A stretch of 64,000 nt of DNA, from contig CAWBJY010000014.1 in NCBI GenBank assembly GCA_963789215.1, positions 110,163-174,162 of the forward strand, in the 5' to 3' direction. Each line of letters begins with the position of its first letter. Positions within the stretch are counted from its first letter, which is position 1. Below the pieces are notes generated by a model. That model saw only the letters and a list, made by a program, of their open reading frames with translations. It ran no database searches and had not been told where the DNA came from. This DNA comes from Phormidesmis sp963789215. GTDB taxonomy: Bacteria > Cyanobacteriota > Cyanobacteriia > Phormidesmidales > Phormidesmidaceae. Made by a program: the position numbers and the translations under genes. This document shows positions 52,144-62,625 of this stretch, piece after piece.

Positions 52144-53328
52144 TCAGCTGCTAGCGGGCGGTAACAGCATGGCCAAAATTTCATCTGCGGCGCGATCGCA
52201 CACTCCCACCTCACCCATCGCCCGTCGCATTCCCGCATACGCCTCAATCATCGCCGACCGCTTCGACTCATCGGTCAATAGCGTCAATCCCGCCGCGCTC
52301 ATCTTTTTAGGCGTCGCATCCCACTGCAGCAGCTCCGGCACAATCGGCTTATTCTCCATCAGGTTCACCGGCGAAACATACTTGCCCGTAAAGCGCACAA
52401 TGTATTTAGCAATAAACGCCGTCAGGTTACTCAGCCGGTACACAACCACCTGCGGCACCCGCATCAGCGCCACCTCCAAATTCACCGTTCCCGACTTATT
52501 CAAAACCAAATCGGCAGCCGCGATCGCCCGTCTCCCATCCGCCTTATCTACCAGCCGAGCATCTAGCCCGTAAGTCTTCACCGCCTCGGCTACCTCACCT
52601 TCAAAATCTGGCAGCGAAACCGGAATCAAAAACTTCGTACCCGGCAGCTCAGCCTGAATTCTAGCCGCCGCCTCAAACATCGCTGGCATAATGTAAACCA
52701 GCTCCTGCTTGCGCGAAGCAGGCAATAGCGTCACCACCTTCCCGGCCGCCGACATCCCCAGCGATTGTCGAGCCGCCGCCTGCGTCATCGGCTCCGCAAA
52801 AATATCCACCAGCGGATGCCCCACCCAGCGCGTATTCGCCCCCGCTCGCTCGTAATAAGCCGCTTCTCCCGGAAAAATCGCCAGCAGCTTATCGCTCACA
52901 GCCAGCACATTCTGCGTATCGCGCTTAGTTGAAAACACCCACTGCTGCGGCGCAATGTAATACACAATTGGCACCTGCGGCAAATTCTGCCGAACAAACT
53001 TACCCACCGCAATATTCGGCCCCATATAGTCCAGCAGCACCATCAAATCAGGCGGATTCTCCAGCAAATACGCATTCACCTGCTTCTGCAACTGGCGTCC
53101 TTCGAGATAATAGGGAACCGCCTCCAGCAGGCCAATCGCGCTCAGCCGCACCGTATCAATTAAAACCTCAGCGCCCGCCGCCTGCATCCGAGCGCCGCCA
53201 AGCCCAATCACTTCTATATCCACACCGCGCTTTGCCGCCTGCCGGTACAGTCCTTCCGTCAGCAATCCGCCCTGCAAATCGCCCGACACTTCTCCCGTAT
53301 GAATAAAAATTCTCAGTGCCCGACCCAT
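52144..53328 (-). CDS. lpxB: Lipid-A-disaccharide synthase
   Basis: 394 residues, a GT-B glycosyltransferase joining UDP-2,3-diacylglucosamine and lipid X. Motifs: FIHTGEVSGDLQGGLL, DYMGPNIAVGKFV, LLPASRKQELVYIMPAM and the C-terminal sugar-nucleotide region LNKSGTVNLEVAL. Normal length. Last gene of the bamA-lpxC-fabZ-lpxA-lpxB run. Confidence 0.95.
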   Translation of the reverse strand: MGRALRIFIHTGEVSGDLQGGLLTEGLYRQAAKRGVDIEVIGLGGARMQAAGAEVLIDTVRLSAIGLLEAVPYYLEGRQLQKQVNAYLLENPPDLMVLLDYMGPNIAVGKFVRQNLPQVPIVYYIAPQQWVFSTKRDTQNVLAVSDKLLAIFPGEAAYYERAGANTRWVGHPLVDIFAEPMTQAAARQSLGMSAAGKVVTLLPASRKQELVYIMPAMFEAAARIQAELPGTKFLIPVSLPDFEGEVAEAVKTYGLDARLVDKADGRRAIAAADLVLNKSGTVNLEVALMRVPQVVVYRLSNLTAFIAKYIVRFTGKYVSPVNLMENKPIVPELLQWDATPKKMSAAGLTLLTDESKRSAMIEAYAGMRRAMGEVGVCDRAADEILAMLLPPASS

Positions 53329-53354
53329 GTTCTAACCCGTGCGATTGTTACCGA

Positions 53355-54176
53355 TTACTTCTTTCTACCGGGCACTGGCCCCCGCCGACCCTTAGTATCC
53401 GTAGAGGCTCGCAAAAATTCGTACAAATGCCGCACGTGCACATTCTCAATCATGTCCGCTATCTCAGCTAGCGCCGATTGAAAGGTCAAATCCGACCGAT
53501 ACAGCAGTCGAAAAGCCTCGCGCAGCTCCTTATAGGTTCGCCCCTCAGACTCTTCAGAAATTCCAGAGCGACGCAGCAACACTTGATTCAAGCTTCTCAC
53601 CCGAGAGGGATTGCCTTCCACCATCATGTAGGGCGGCACATCGCGCTCAATTCGGCTCATACCGCCAACCATCGCGTAGCGGCCAATATGCACAAACTGG
53701 TGCACCCCCACCAGCCCGCTAATTCGAGCATGAGACTCTATCGTGACGTGGCCCGCTAAAGCCACCGAGTTCGCAATGATCACCCGATCGCCCAGTTCGC
53801 AGTTGTGAGCCACATGGGCATAGGCCATCAGCAAATTATGACTACCGAGCCGGGTAACCTCACCGGTGCGCGTCGGTCGGTTAATCGTCACACATTCGCG
53901 AATGGCATTATCATCGCCAATCTCGACGAGGCTCATCGAACCGTCGTACTTTAAATCCTGCGGTTCTAGGCCAATCGAGGCATGGGGGAAAATTCGATTG
54001 CGATCGCCAATTCGAGTATAGCCATCAATGACGGCGTGAGCGCCCACGCTAGTATTTGCGCCAATCGTCACCTTTTCGCCAATCACTGCATAGGGGCCAA
54101 TGCTCGCACTAGAGTGAATAGTCGCGCCAGCATGAACAACCGCGCTCGGATGAATCAGAGTAGTAGTCAAAGCCAT
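53355..54176 (-). CDS. lpxA: UDP-N-acetylglucosamine acyltransferase
   Basis: 273 residues with hexapeptide repeats forming a left-handed beta-helix (HPSAVVHAGATIHSSASIGPYAVIG onward). The catalytic His lies in LMAYAHVAHNCELGD; the C-terminal part is helical. First step of lipid A synthesis, cytoplasmic trimer. It lies 26 bp upstream of lpxB, so the two are cotranscribed. Confidence 0.95.
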   Translation of the reverse strand: MALTTTLIHPSAVVHAGATIHSSASIGPYAVIGEKVTIGANTSVGAHAVIDGYTRIGDRNRIFPHASIGLEPQDLKYDGSMSLVEIGDDNAIRECVTINRPTRTGEVTRLGSHNLLMAYAHVAHNCELGDRVIIANSVALAGHVTIESHARISGLVGVHQFVHIGRYAMVGGMSRIERDVPPYMMVEGNPSRVRSLNQVLLRRSGISEESEGRTYKELREAFRLLYRSDLTFQSALAEIADMIENVHVRHLYEFLRASTDTKGRRGPVPGRKK

Positions 54177-54309
54177 GCCTCCAGCAGAGCCGCCGCATGA
54201 GTAGTGCGCATAAATCTAGTTACCACAATGCAATGATCCCGGTCAGTGAGATCGGGCGCTTCGGCCAATTTAACAGTCGGTCTATACCTAATATCGTCAA
54301 AAGCCCCCG

Positions 54310-54834
54310 CTAAAAATCCACCACAGAGAACATCAGCGTCCCTTCGCAGGCCAGCTGCCCATCTACTTCAGCTCGAGATTTCATCTTGCCAAAGCGACCC
54401 TGCTTCACGGCCACTAGCTCAGTTGTAATCAATAGCTGGTCGCCAGGTACTACAGGCCGACGAAACTTCACCTTATCAATTCCCGCAAATACGCACAAAC
54501 CATCCACACTAGGCATTTGGCTCAGTACAATACCGCCCACCTGAGCCATCGCTTCTACAATCAGCACCCCCGGCATCAGCGGCTTGCCTGGAAAATGTCC
54601 CTGAAAGTGAGGCTCATTGAACGTCACATTCTTCAGCCCAACTGCTCGCTCGCCAGGGACATAGTCAACGATGCGATCGATCAGCGCAAACGGATATCGG
54701 TGAGGCAGCAGCTTCTGAATTTCTTCTAGGCTGTAGGTCTGGCTCTCAGGCGTATTATCCGCTGTCGCCTGATCGGTAGCAGACGTATCTTCAGCAGCAG
54801 TATCAGCTTTAGCAGCGGGCGCACTAGTCGGCAT
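54310..54834 (-). CDS. fabZ: (3R)-hydroxyacyl-ACP dehydratase
   Basis: 174 residues. Hot-dog fold with the catalytic pair: His in LPHRYPFALIDRI and Glu in GVLIVEAMAQVGG; HFPGKPLMPG is the conserved loop. It removes water from beta-hydroxyacyl-ACP in fatty acid synthesis and competes with LpxA for the same substrate. The first 35 residues are a low-complexity Ala/Thr/Asp extension not needed by the family, so a later start is possible. Confidence 0.94.
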   Translation of the reverse strand: MPTSAPAAKADTAAEDTSATDQATADNTPESQTYSLEEIQKLLPHRYPFALIDRIVDYVPGERAVGLKNVTFNEPHFQGHFPGKPLMPGVLIVEAMAQVGGIVLSQMPSVDGLCVFAGIDKVKFRRPVVPGDQLLITTELVAVKQGRFGKMKSRAEVDGQLACEGTLMFSVVDF

Positions 54835-54977
54835 GGCAAGTTGGGGTCAAGGTCAGCAAAGGGCACAAAAGTTGGTTAGTTTTGTCTAAAGCCCTTCACG
54901 ATTCTGCCATTAGACGGTTACTAGCGCTATTCCTAGGATTAATTCCTACGTAATTCCTACGTATTTAGCAACGCCTA

Positions 54978-55910
54978 TTAACGATATAAACAGTGACTCG
55001 CTAGCTGCTTTGCTAACGCCACATGCAGGGCATGGCTAGCTTTGTACGCCACGTAGTGCGCCCTAGGAATATCACCTAGCAAGCTCAAGTCTCCGATCAA
55101 ATCCAGCAGCTTATGCCGGGCCGGCTCATTTTCAAATCGCAGCGGCGGGTTGAGCCAGCCGTTTGGGCCGCAGACCAGGGCATTTTCTAAGCTGCCGCCT
55201 TTAATTAAGCCTTGCGATCGCAGATAATCAATCTGATGGGCCAGTCCAAACGTCCGCGCCGGAGCCACCTCACGCGCAAAATCAGCCGCAAACGTCTGTG
55301 CACCTGGCGACCAGCTGTGCCACTGATTGCCAATAGCCGCCAGCTCAAAATCAATTCCGTAGCTAAAGCGCAGCGTCTCACTCGGATAAGCGCTCACCCA
55401 GGCGTCACCATCGTCCACCGAAATTAGCTCGCTCACGGCCTGTCGGTGCTTTCTAGGCGCAGACTGCAAACGCGAGTTCGCGCGATCGCCCGTCGGATCA
55501 ATCGCCGCCAGCCAGCCCAAAGCCGATCCATCCAACAGCGGCAGCTCCGGCCCATCCATCTCAATGCGAACATTATCTAACCCCAGCGCCAGCAGCGCCG
55601 AAAGCAAATGCTCCACCGTCCGCACCTGCGCCTCACCCACGCCCAGCTCCGTTGAAAGCTGAGTTGCAATCACCCGAGAGACCGCTGCCTCAATTCGAGG
55701 CGACTCAGCAGCGAATAGATCAGTCCGAACAAAATAGCGGCCCTCATCTACCTCAGCAGGCAGCAAGCGCACGGTCGTCTGCTGCCCTAAATGCAGCCCC
55801 ACCCCCGAAACGCTCACCTCGCTAGCCAGCGTCCTTTGCCGACTCGCCCAATCCAGCGCCGACTCGCCACTAGCGGGAGCCTCAGTCTTGTTTTGAGTTG
55901 CCCCAACCAT
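54978..55910 (-). CDS. lpxC: UDP-3-O-acyl-N-acetylglucosamine deacetylase
   Basis: 310 residues. Zinc ligands: His in VEHLLSALLALG, His and Asp in ARHKLLDLIGDL, and a catalytic His in YKASHALHVAL. It catalyses the committed step of lipid A synthesis. The start overlaps the bamA stop by one base (TAATG), so the two are translationally coupled. Confidence 0.94.
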   Translation of the reverse strand: MVGATQNKTEAPASGESALDWASRQRTLASEVSVSGVGLHLGQQTTVRLLPAEVDEGRYFVRTDLFAAESPRIEAAVSRVIATQLSTELGVGEAQVRTVEHLLSALLALGLDNVRIEMDGPELPLLDGSALGWLAAIDPTGDRANSRLQSAPRKHRQAVSELISVDDGDAWVSAYPSETLRFSYGIDFELAAIGNQWHSWSPGAQTFAADFAREVAPARTFGLAHQIDYLRSQGLIKGGSLENALVCGPNGWLNPPLRFENEPARHKLLDLIGDLSLLGDIPRAHYVAYKASHALHVALAKQLASHCLYR

Positions 55911-58312
55911 TAGAACCTCTCACCAAAGCCGAAGTGGAAGCGAGAGCCTTGTTCGCTCAGGCCGTAGTCCAAACGCAGCGCCCCCAAAGGTGTCCGCACT
56001 CGCACCCCTGCGCCGTAGCCAAAGCCGCTGCCGGGCTTACCGCGAACCCCCGCCGGATTGCCTGGAACACTATCGCCCGTTCCCAAATCCGAACCATAGT
56101 CCATAAACAGTGCGCCGCTCAAGAACTCGCTAAACAGCGGAAAGCGGTACTCTGCTGTTCCTAGTACAAACGAACGCCCAGCGCCAACGGCTCCTTCTTC
56201 GTAACCACGCACCGAGTTACCACCCCCCAACGGAAACGCTTCGTAAGGCGGCAGATCGCCCAGAATAGTTCCGCCTTGGAGATTAAAGGCAAATGCCTCA
56301 TTGCCCTTGTTCGAGTTGAAGAAGTTCACCGGCACATATTGGCTGTAGCTAGCGCGCAGCTTGTTATACAAAATGCTGCCATTGCCCACCGGAATAGTTT
56401 GCTCAGTCCCGAGACGAAGCAGGTTACCGCTAGTGGGCGTAATCGGATCGTTCCGCCGGTCTAATACGCCGCTAAACTGCACCGCTAGCAGGTCATCTCG
56501 TCCGCTGTCGCTCGCCGTGAGTAAATTACCTAGGCGATCGCGCGGAGTCACATCACCATTGCTATCTAGCACCGCCACCCGCTCGTACTGCACACCCAAA
56601 GACAGCGACAAACCGTCATCTAGCGGACGGCTAAAGCTAATTCCCGTTCCCAAACGGTTAAGCCTCGGAATGTCGCCATTATTCTCTGGGCCACTCGGCA
56701 GGGCAACATTGCTATCTCTAGGTAAGCGGACTCTATCCTCAATGCCATCTGGCCCATCGTCAAAAATGAGCGAAGTTGCCCGGCGGTTAAACAGACTAGC
56801 CGTATAAGAGGTTCGATACGGATCGCCTTTAATCCAGGGGTCAGTAAACCCGACATCGAAGAGGAAGTCGCCCTCTAAGCTAACTCTACCTTCGGCCCGC
56901 AGCTTTTGATTTCGGCCCCTAAAGTTGTCCTGGTTGTAGCTAAGCTGACCAAACAAATCGCCCCGCAGGTTGAAGCCCAAAGACGCACCCACCGAACCCG
57001 TTTGCCGCTCGGCAATATTCACCACCAGCTTCACCTTACGCGGGTCTTCATCTCCCGGATCGAGCGACAGCCGAATGTCGTCAAAAATGCCCAGGCCAAA
57101 CACTTTGCCGATATCTTCTTGAATGGCGCTCTCTTGGAAAACATCACCTGGCTGAGTTTCAAACTCGCGCGTCACAATGTAGGGCTTGGTTTTACCGCGA
57201 ATCGGCTCGCCGTCTTCATTTGTCGTTTCGCCTTCAGTGTCGATATAGCGCACGTCAATCGACTCAATCTCGCCTTCAGCGACAATCAGCGTTACCGTAC
57301 CATCTGCCCCAATTTGCGGCGCAGCCGTTACCTGAGCTAGCACATAGCCATTTTCTTGATACCAATCGTTAAGATCTAGCACCGAGTTCTGAAAGTCTCG
57401 CAGGTTCAGAATCTGTCCGTACTGATCGCTAAAGATATTAGTCACCACCTCTTCAGGCAGCACCTTTGTATTTCGCACATCTACGTTAGTCAGTACCGGG
57501 TTAGGCTCTACAAAAAACGTCACCTTTACGCCCAGCGCTGTATCTTCTGGGTTCGCCCGCACGTTGGAAAAGTAGCCTGTTCGAAAAACGCTGTTAATGT
57601 CTTCTTGGAGCTGAGTGCGCGTTGTGGTTCGCCCAGGAACGGTACTAACCGCCCGGTAAACTTCATCGACTAAATTTGGCGGTAGCTCAGCGCCCGTCGA
57701 AACCACATCCACCTCAGAAACCAGTACTCTAGTTTCGTCCTCAGCTTCAGCCGCACCAGGGGTAGCACCAGGAGTAGCGCCAGGGGTAGCGTTCGGCGCA
57801 GGCGAACCCGGCGTCGGAACAGGAGGCGTAGTATTCGTCGGCGCAGCGGGTACGGGCAGCGCATCCGGATTGGTCTCTTCGGGGTTAACCTCTACATCGT
57901 TTTCGTTGATTTGGATATCAATGCTGCCAGGCTGAGCTTCTAAGCCATCGTTAATCAGCAAATCATCGCCGCTGTCAGCGGGTGCACTAGTAGGAAGCTC
58001 AATAGTAGGCGCGCGATTCGGCTCATCCGGGGGTTCTGGCAAAACCGGATTGCCAGGATCTAGCGGCGCGGGATTAGCCTGGGACAAAAGCTGAGGGGCC
58101 GCCGGCTGCGTCACCGAACCCAAAAGCCGATCTAAACTCACCTCTGGCGAGCCAGCTTCAGATAGATCAGCTTCTGGCAAACGACCTTCTAACAAATTTG
58201 ATTCAGACGGGATAGCAACCGTCTCAGCAGACTCAGCGGCTTGGCCTGGCAAACCTGCGATCGCAACTAAACTACAGCAGGCCAAAAGAGCTGGAGAAAC
58301 ACGCATAACCAC
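55910..58312 (-). CDS. bamA: Outer-membrane assembly factor BamA (Omp85)
   Basis: 800 residues. A signal peptide (about 1-26) is followed by a long Pro/Ala/Glu-rich linker to about 200, which contains TPGATPGATPGA from a 12-bp tandem repeat. POTRA domains follow (about 205-460; for example VLTNVDVRNTKVLPEEVV and NGYVLAQVTAAPQI), and then a 16-strand barrel with the conserved GGGNSVRGYEEGAVG loop and a C-terminal Phe (GFGERF). It inserts outer-membrane proteins. In cyanobacteria it is regularly next to lpxC, as here. Confidence 0.93.
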   Translation of the reverse strand: MVMRVSPALLACCSLVAIAGLPGQAAESAETVAIPSESNLLEGRLPEADLSEAGSPEVSLDRLLGSVTQPAAPQLLSQANPAPLDPGNPVLPEPPDEPNRAPTIELPTSAPADSGDDLLINDGLEAQPGSIDIQINENDVEVNPEETNPDALPVPAAPTNTTPPVPTPGSPAPNATPGATPGATPGAAEAEDETRVLVSEVDVVSTGAELPPNLVDEVYRAVSTVPGRTTTRTQLQEDINSVFRTGYFSNVRANPEDTALGVKVTFFVEPNPVLTNVDVRNTKVLPEEVVTNIFSDQYGQILNLRDFQNSVLDLNDWYQENGYVLAQVTAAPQIGADGTVTLIVAEGEIESIDVRYIDTEGETTNEDGEPIRGKTKPYIVTREFETQPGDVFQESAIQEDIGKVFGLGIFDDIRLSLDPGDEDPRKVKLVVNIAERQTGSVGASLGFNLRGDLFGQLSYNQDNFRGRNQKLRAEGRVSLEGDFLFDVGFTDPWIKGDPYRTSYTASLFNRRATSLIFDDGPDGIEDRVRLPRDSNVALPSGPENNGDIPRLNRLGTGISFSRPLDDGLSLSLGVQYERVAVLDSNGDVTPRDRLGNLLTASDSGRDDLLAVQFSGVLDRRNDPITPTSGNLLRLGTEQTIPVGNGSILYNKLRASYSQYVPVNFFNSNKGNEAFAFNLQGGTILGDLPPYEAFPLGGGNSVRGYEEGAVGAGRSFVLGTAEYRFPLFSEFLSGALFMDYGSDLGTGDSVPGNPAGVRGKPGSGFGYGAGVRVRTPLGALRLDYGLSEQGSRFHFGFGERF

Positions 58313-58576
58313 TTAATCCTTTTGATAAATTCACTCCTCACCGCGCTTCGAAGACGTTTAAGCCCCACTCGCGGCTAGCAATCTTCAAACAAACGCACAA
58401 CCGTCCGAAGACGGTTATATATGATCCAATTCCGAAAGATCTTACCGCACCGTTCAACCCGAACTAAAAAATCACTGTGCCAGAATCCCAGCCTGCACGT
58501 TCAGCACGAGTATAAAAACATACTTCAAAAGTCATTCAAAACTGAAGTCGAATTCAAGCTTTCAACCTACAAGCCT

Positions 58577-59320
58577 TCAACCTATCTGCGACAAGATCCG
58601 GTCAAGTACTGCCTGATAGCCCGCTGCCACATTACCTAGGTCTTGGCGGAACCGATCTTTATCCATCACGCGCTTCTTCTCGTCCGTCTCAGAGGCGTCC
58701 CACAGGCGGCAAGTATCCGGGCTAATCTCGTCGGCTAGCAAGAGCGTTCCGCCGCTATCCGTGCCAAATTCCAGCTTAAAATCTACTAGCGTAATCCCGC
58801 AGCGAGCAAAGAACTCGGTGAGTACGTTATTTACGATCTGGGCTTTTTCGGTCAGTCGATCGAGCATATCAGGTGAGGTCAGCTTCATGGCCGCAATGCG
58901 ATCGCGCGTCAAAAGCGGATCGCCCAAATCGTCATTCTTGTAGTAAAACTCCACCAGCGACCGATCTAGCTTCGTACCCAACGCAATCCCGGTTTGTTTG
59001 CACAAGCTGCCCGCCGCAATATTGCGCACCACCACTTCCAACGGCACAATATCTACCCGCTTCACGCTCATTTCGCGATCAGAAGTCGTCTCAATTAAAT
59101 GCGTTTCAACGCCTTTCTGCGCTAGGAGACCGTATAAATGAGTCGTCACCTTACAATTAATCGCGCCTTTATTCGTGATTTGCCCCTTCTTCTGCGCATT
59201 AAAGGCCGTTGCATCGTCCTTGAAGTAGGTAACCAAAACCTCCGGATCATCGGTCGCATAGATGATCTTGGCCTTGCCCTCATAGAGCTTTTGGGCATCG
59301 CGTACTGAAGAATCGGTCAT
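58577..59320 (-). CDS. purC: Phosphoribosylaminoimidazole-succinocarboxamide synthase
   Basis: 247 residues from the ATG at 59320. Motifs: QKLYEGKAKIIY (ATP site), FNAQKKGQI, EVVVRNIAAGSLCKQ and TDSGGTLLLADEISPDTCRLWD. It joins CAIR with aspartate in purine synthesis. The frame is open to 59353, but those residues lack similarity. It looks monocistronic. Confidence 0.95.
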   Translation of the reverse strand: MTDSSVRDAQKLYEGKAKIIYATDDPEVLVTYFKDDATAFNAQKKGQITNKGAINCKVTTHLYGLLAQKGVETHLIETTSDREMSVKRVDIVPLEVVVRNIAAGSLCKQTGIALGTKLDRSLVEFYYKNDDLGDPLLTRDRIAAMKLTSPDMLDRLTEKAQIVNNVLTEFFARCGITLVDFKLEFGTDSGGTLLLADEISPDTCRLWDASETDEKKRVMDKDRFRQDLGNVAAGYQAVLDRILSQIG

Positions 59321-59442
59321 AGAGGCACTGAAAAATAAAAGCAACCTGCACATTATTACGGAAAGTCTTGATAGTAAAGACTAGCTCGTAACATCACTTG
59401 CAGTTTGTAGGATCGACGATTTAACTAAGATTACTTAGTCGA

Positions 59443-62076
59443 TTACTTAGTCATCATCACATGTACGCCATCCCAATCTTTTGCCGGAGGTCGCTGAATA
59501 CAAGCTTGTGCCCTTTCCAGCTGAAGCGCCACCGCCAAATCGTCAGGCCGCAAAGCCATCGCTTTATCAAACAGTGCGATCGCCCCATGAAATCGCCTGT
59601 CCTTATAGGCCTCTCTTCCTTGACTATACAAATTGAGAAAAGTCTCATCAATATCAGTTAAAGGATGATTGCGATCGCCCACTAGCTCGTAAATTTTCAC
59701 CGGCTCCAGCTTCCCCTTCACCCGAATCAAATCCAGCTCGCGCACCCGAATCATCTCCTTGCACAGCTCATAAGTATGCTCACTGAGCACGATATCGCAG
59801 CCATACTGCTTCGTAATGCTCTCTAGCCGAGCGCTCAAATTCACCCCATCGCCAATGACCGTATACTCCATCTTCCGCTGCGAGCCAATATTGCCAGAAA
59901 CCACCTCGCCCGAACTCAAGCCAATCCCAATTCGCAGCTCCGGCTGCCCTTTAGCCAACCGCTCCTGATTAAACGCCACCAGCCGCCGCCGCATATCTAG
60001 CGCCGAACACACCGCCGACCAGGCGTGATTACTCAACGGCAGCGGCGCCCCAAATACCGCCATCAGCGCGTCGCCAATAAACTTATCCAGCGTCCCCTCA
60101 CTGTGAAACACCGCCTCCACCATCGTCTCAAAATACTCATTCAGCATCGACACCACGTCCGCCGCCTCTAGGGCTTCAGTCAGCGTCGTATAGCCGCGAA
60201 TATCCGAAAACAGAACCGTCACCTCCTTCCGCTCGCCCACCATCAGCACGTCTTCGCCTAGCGCCATTACCCGATCGGCCACGCCCGGCGTCATATATCG
60301 GTACAGCGTCGTTTTCATCCGCTTTTCCTGACTGATATCTTCAAGCACCACCAAGCCACCGCGCACCCCACCTTGCGGATCGCTCAGCGGACTCACCGTT
60401 AAATTAATGCTTCGATTCCAACCCATCACTCGCGCTGGCGAAACCAGCCGATCGGCGTTGCCCCAAAGTCGATAGGTCTCACCCTCTGGCACCACCAAAG
60501 CGCAGTTTTCTTTCTGATAAAGGTTGTCATCTAAAGATCCTTTGCCCATCGGCTCATCCTGTTCAACATCAGAGCCAAAGCCTACGGTCACGCGAAGCCC
60601 TTGCTCCGGCACGTAATGTCTCGCGCCTGTGTTTAAACTGTCTTCTAGGCGATCGCGCAATCGCTCCAAACACACCGCATCCCACAAATAGCCGCCCATC
60701 AACGCCGCCTGCCAGCGCTGTGCCGCCACCTTATTCACCCGCTGCTCGCCGCTCTGATTCAGGCCACCCGGTAAATCCTCCAAGCCTTCTCCTACCGGCG
60801 CACCCAACAGCTTCAAAGCAGCCTCATTGATCGTCACAATCCGCCCCACCATATCAGTTGAAATTACCGCATCCGACAGGCTCTCCAACATGTCCTTCTG
60901 ATACTGCTTCTCCTGCGAAATCTCCTGAAATAGCTGCGCATTCTCCAGCGCGATTCCAGCTTGCGTATTAAACGCCCGCATAAACGACTCATCTAGCGGC
61001 GTAAACTGCCCCTGCCGCTTATTAATAAGCTGACTCACGCCAATCAGCTTTCCGCTCGAATTAAACACCGGCATACACAAAATATTGCGTGTCCGATAGC
61101 CCGTTTTCTTATCCGCCGACACGTCAAATCGAGCGTCCGAATAAGCATTCAAAATATTTAGATTCTCGCCCGTTTGCGCCACATGTCCGACAATTCCTTT
61201 GCTTGCAGGCATCCGCAGATCAATTAGCGCCGACCCATCCGCACTCTGCACCTGAGACCACAGCTCCTCGCGATGTTCATCTAGTAACCAGAGCGTACTT
61301 CTATCTGCCTGCATCAAGCCCCGCGCCGCCGCCATCACCGACTGTAGCGTCACCTCCAAGTTTAGGCTCTGCTCCATCGACGAAATCGCCTTCAGCAGCG
61401 CCGCTACGCCTTTTTGATTGCGAGCCGCCAAATAAAAAGACTGGCAGCTCTCCAGCAAAATGCCAATCGAAGGCGCAAACTGAGCAAATCGCGCTTCATC
61501 TTCTAGTGAAAAAGGTTGAATACCCGTCCCAACTTTATTTAAAAGCTGAGCCACCGCTACCACGCGATCGCAACTGCTCATGACCGGCATACACAGCATA
61601 TTGCGCGTCCGATAGCCCGTCTGCCGATCCGTCGCATCATCAAACCGCACGTCTGCGTACACATCTGGAATATTAACGCCCTCTCCGGTCGTCGCCACAT
61701 ATCCCGCAATCCCCTTATCCAAAGGCACCCGAATCTCCAGACTGCCCTGCTGCCCTTCGTCCGCTCCGCCCTGCGCCACCTTAGACCACAGCTCACCTCG
61801 AGCCTCATCCACCACAAAAATAGTCGTCCGCTCCGCCTGCAAAATCTGACCGATCTTAAGCGCAAACGTCTCTAGCAAATCGTCTAGCATCGGCTCTAGC
61901 GACTGGTTATTGATTAGATCAATCACCTTCAAAAACTGCTTAAATTCGCCAGTTGTCCGATCTAAAAATTCAATAAAGTCAGGAATTGAAAGGTCTTCTA
62001 CCCGCGCACTCAGCTGGCCTTGACCATAGCGATGAGAGAGGGCCAGTAAATCACGACTACTGGAAGGTTGAGGCAT
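59443..62076 (-). CDS. GAF-GAF-PAS class III adenylate cyclase (CyaB1-like)
   Basis: 877 residues with the architecture of Anabaena CyaB1. GAF-A occupies about 60-215, GAF-B about 235-390 (both with VDEAR/LLDEHRE strands and GYRTRN-LCMPV), a long PAS-like region about 400-560, the cyclase domain about 620-800, and TPR-like helices at the end. The cyclase shows metal Asp in VTVLFSDIRGYTT, the second metal Asp in GDALMAVFGAP, the Lys-type purine contact in QRKMEYTVIGD and the transition-state Asn/Arg in DGVNLSARLE, so it should make cAMP. The GAF domains would bind a cyclic nucleotide. The gene behind it (kdsB) is interrupted. Confidence 0.9.
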   Translation of the reverse strand: MPQPSSSRDLLALSHRYGQGQLSARVEDLSIPDFIEFLDRTTGEFKQFLKVIDLINNQSLEPMLDDLLETFALKIGQILQAERTTIFVVDEARGELWSKVAQGGADEGQQGSLEIRVPLDKGIAGYVATTGEGVNIPDVYADVRFDDATDRQTGYRTRNMLCMPVMSSCDRVVAVAQLLNKVGTGIQPFSLEDEARFAQFAPSIGILLESCQSFYLAARNQKGVAALLKAISSMEQSLNLEVTLQSVMAAARGLMQADRSTLWLLDEHREELWSQVQSADGSALIDLRMPASKGIVGHVAQTGENLNILNAYSDARFDVSADKKTGYRTRNILCMPVFNSSGKLIGVSQLINKRQGQFTPLDESFMRAFNTQAGIALENAQLFQEISQEKQYQKDMLESLSDAVISTDMVGRIVTINEAALKLLGAPVGEGLEDLPGGLNQSGEQRVNKVAAQRWQAALMGGYLWDAVCLERLRDRLEDSLNTGARHYVPEQGLRVTVGFGSDVEQDEPMGKGSLDDNLYQKENCALVVPEGETYRLWGNADRLVSPARVMGWNRSINLTVSPLSDPQGGVRGGLVVLEDISQEKRMKTTLYRYMTPGVADRVMALGEDVLMVGERKEVTVLFSDIRGYTTLTEALEAADVVSMLNEYFETMVEAVFHSEGTLDKFIGDALMAVFGAPLPLSNHAWSAVCSALDMRRRLVAFNQERLAKGQPELRIGIGLSSGEVVSGNIGSQRKMEYTVIGDGVNLSARLESITKQYGCDIVLSEHTYELCKEMIRVRELDLIRVKGKLEPVKIYELVGDRNHPLTDIDETFLNLYSQGREAYKDRRFHGAIALFDKAMALRPDDLAVALQLERAQACIQRPPAKDWDGVHVMMTK

Positions 62077-62147
62077 GGTTCAAATATGTCTAGAGAAGGG
62101 CAAAGCACCAGGCATATTCTTCCCGTCAACATCCGATTGCCCTACTC

Positions 62148-62625
62148 TTAAAGGCTAAGCATCGATTCTGCTTTAGCCAAATCTTCCGGTGTATTAATCT
62201 CTAAGATAGATTTGGCCGTTGGGCAAACCACAATACGATATCCGTGCTCTAGCGCCCGCAGTTGCTCTAACGCTTCGCATTGCTCAAAAGGCGTTGGCTC
62301 TAGTTCGGCATAGTGAGCCAAAAAATCACGTCGAAAAGCATAAAGGCCGAGATGGTGATAAACCGGAATTTGAAGTTGATTGTCGGACGGTTTGTTTCGA
62401 TAGAAAGGAATCGGCGATCGCGAGAAATACAGCGCTTGTTGATGGCGATCGCACAGCACCTTTACAGTATTCGGATCGTTATAAGAATCGCTTCCCGTCA
62501 GCGGACAGGCTAATGTGGTCATATCTGGATTTTTGCCAGACAGGTAGGGTTCTACTAGCTGAGCTAGCATCTCTTGCGTAACAAAAGGCTGATCGCCTTG
62601 AACATTGGCGATCGGAGTTATAACT
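62148..62625 (-). pseudogene. kdsB: 3-deoxy-manno-octulosonate cytidylyltransferase, C-terminal part
   Basis: The frame from about NVQGDQPFVTQEMLAQLVEPY to LEINTPEDLAKAESMLSL matches the last two thirds of KdsB: MTTLACPL, VYHHLGLYAFRRDFLAHY and TPFEQCEALEQLRALEHG. The N-terminal CTP-binding third is absent; upstream the frame runs into IS DNA (about 62625-62705), so the ORF's first 32 residues are chimeric. KdsB activates Kdo for LPS; the insertion should inactivate it. The exact junction is not resolved. Confidence 0.85.

Noticed and set aside
58421..58639. 72-residue plus-strand frame between bamA and purC
   Set aside because: Overlaps the end of purC, has no ribosome-binding site and no recognisable pattern; probably chance.
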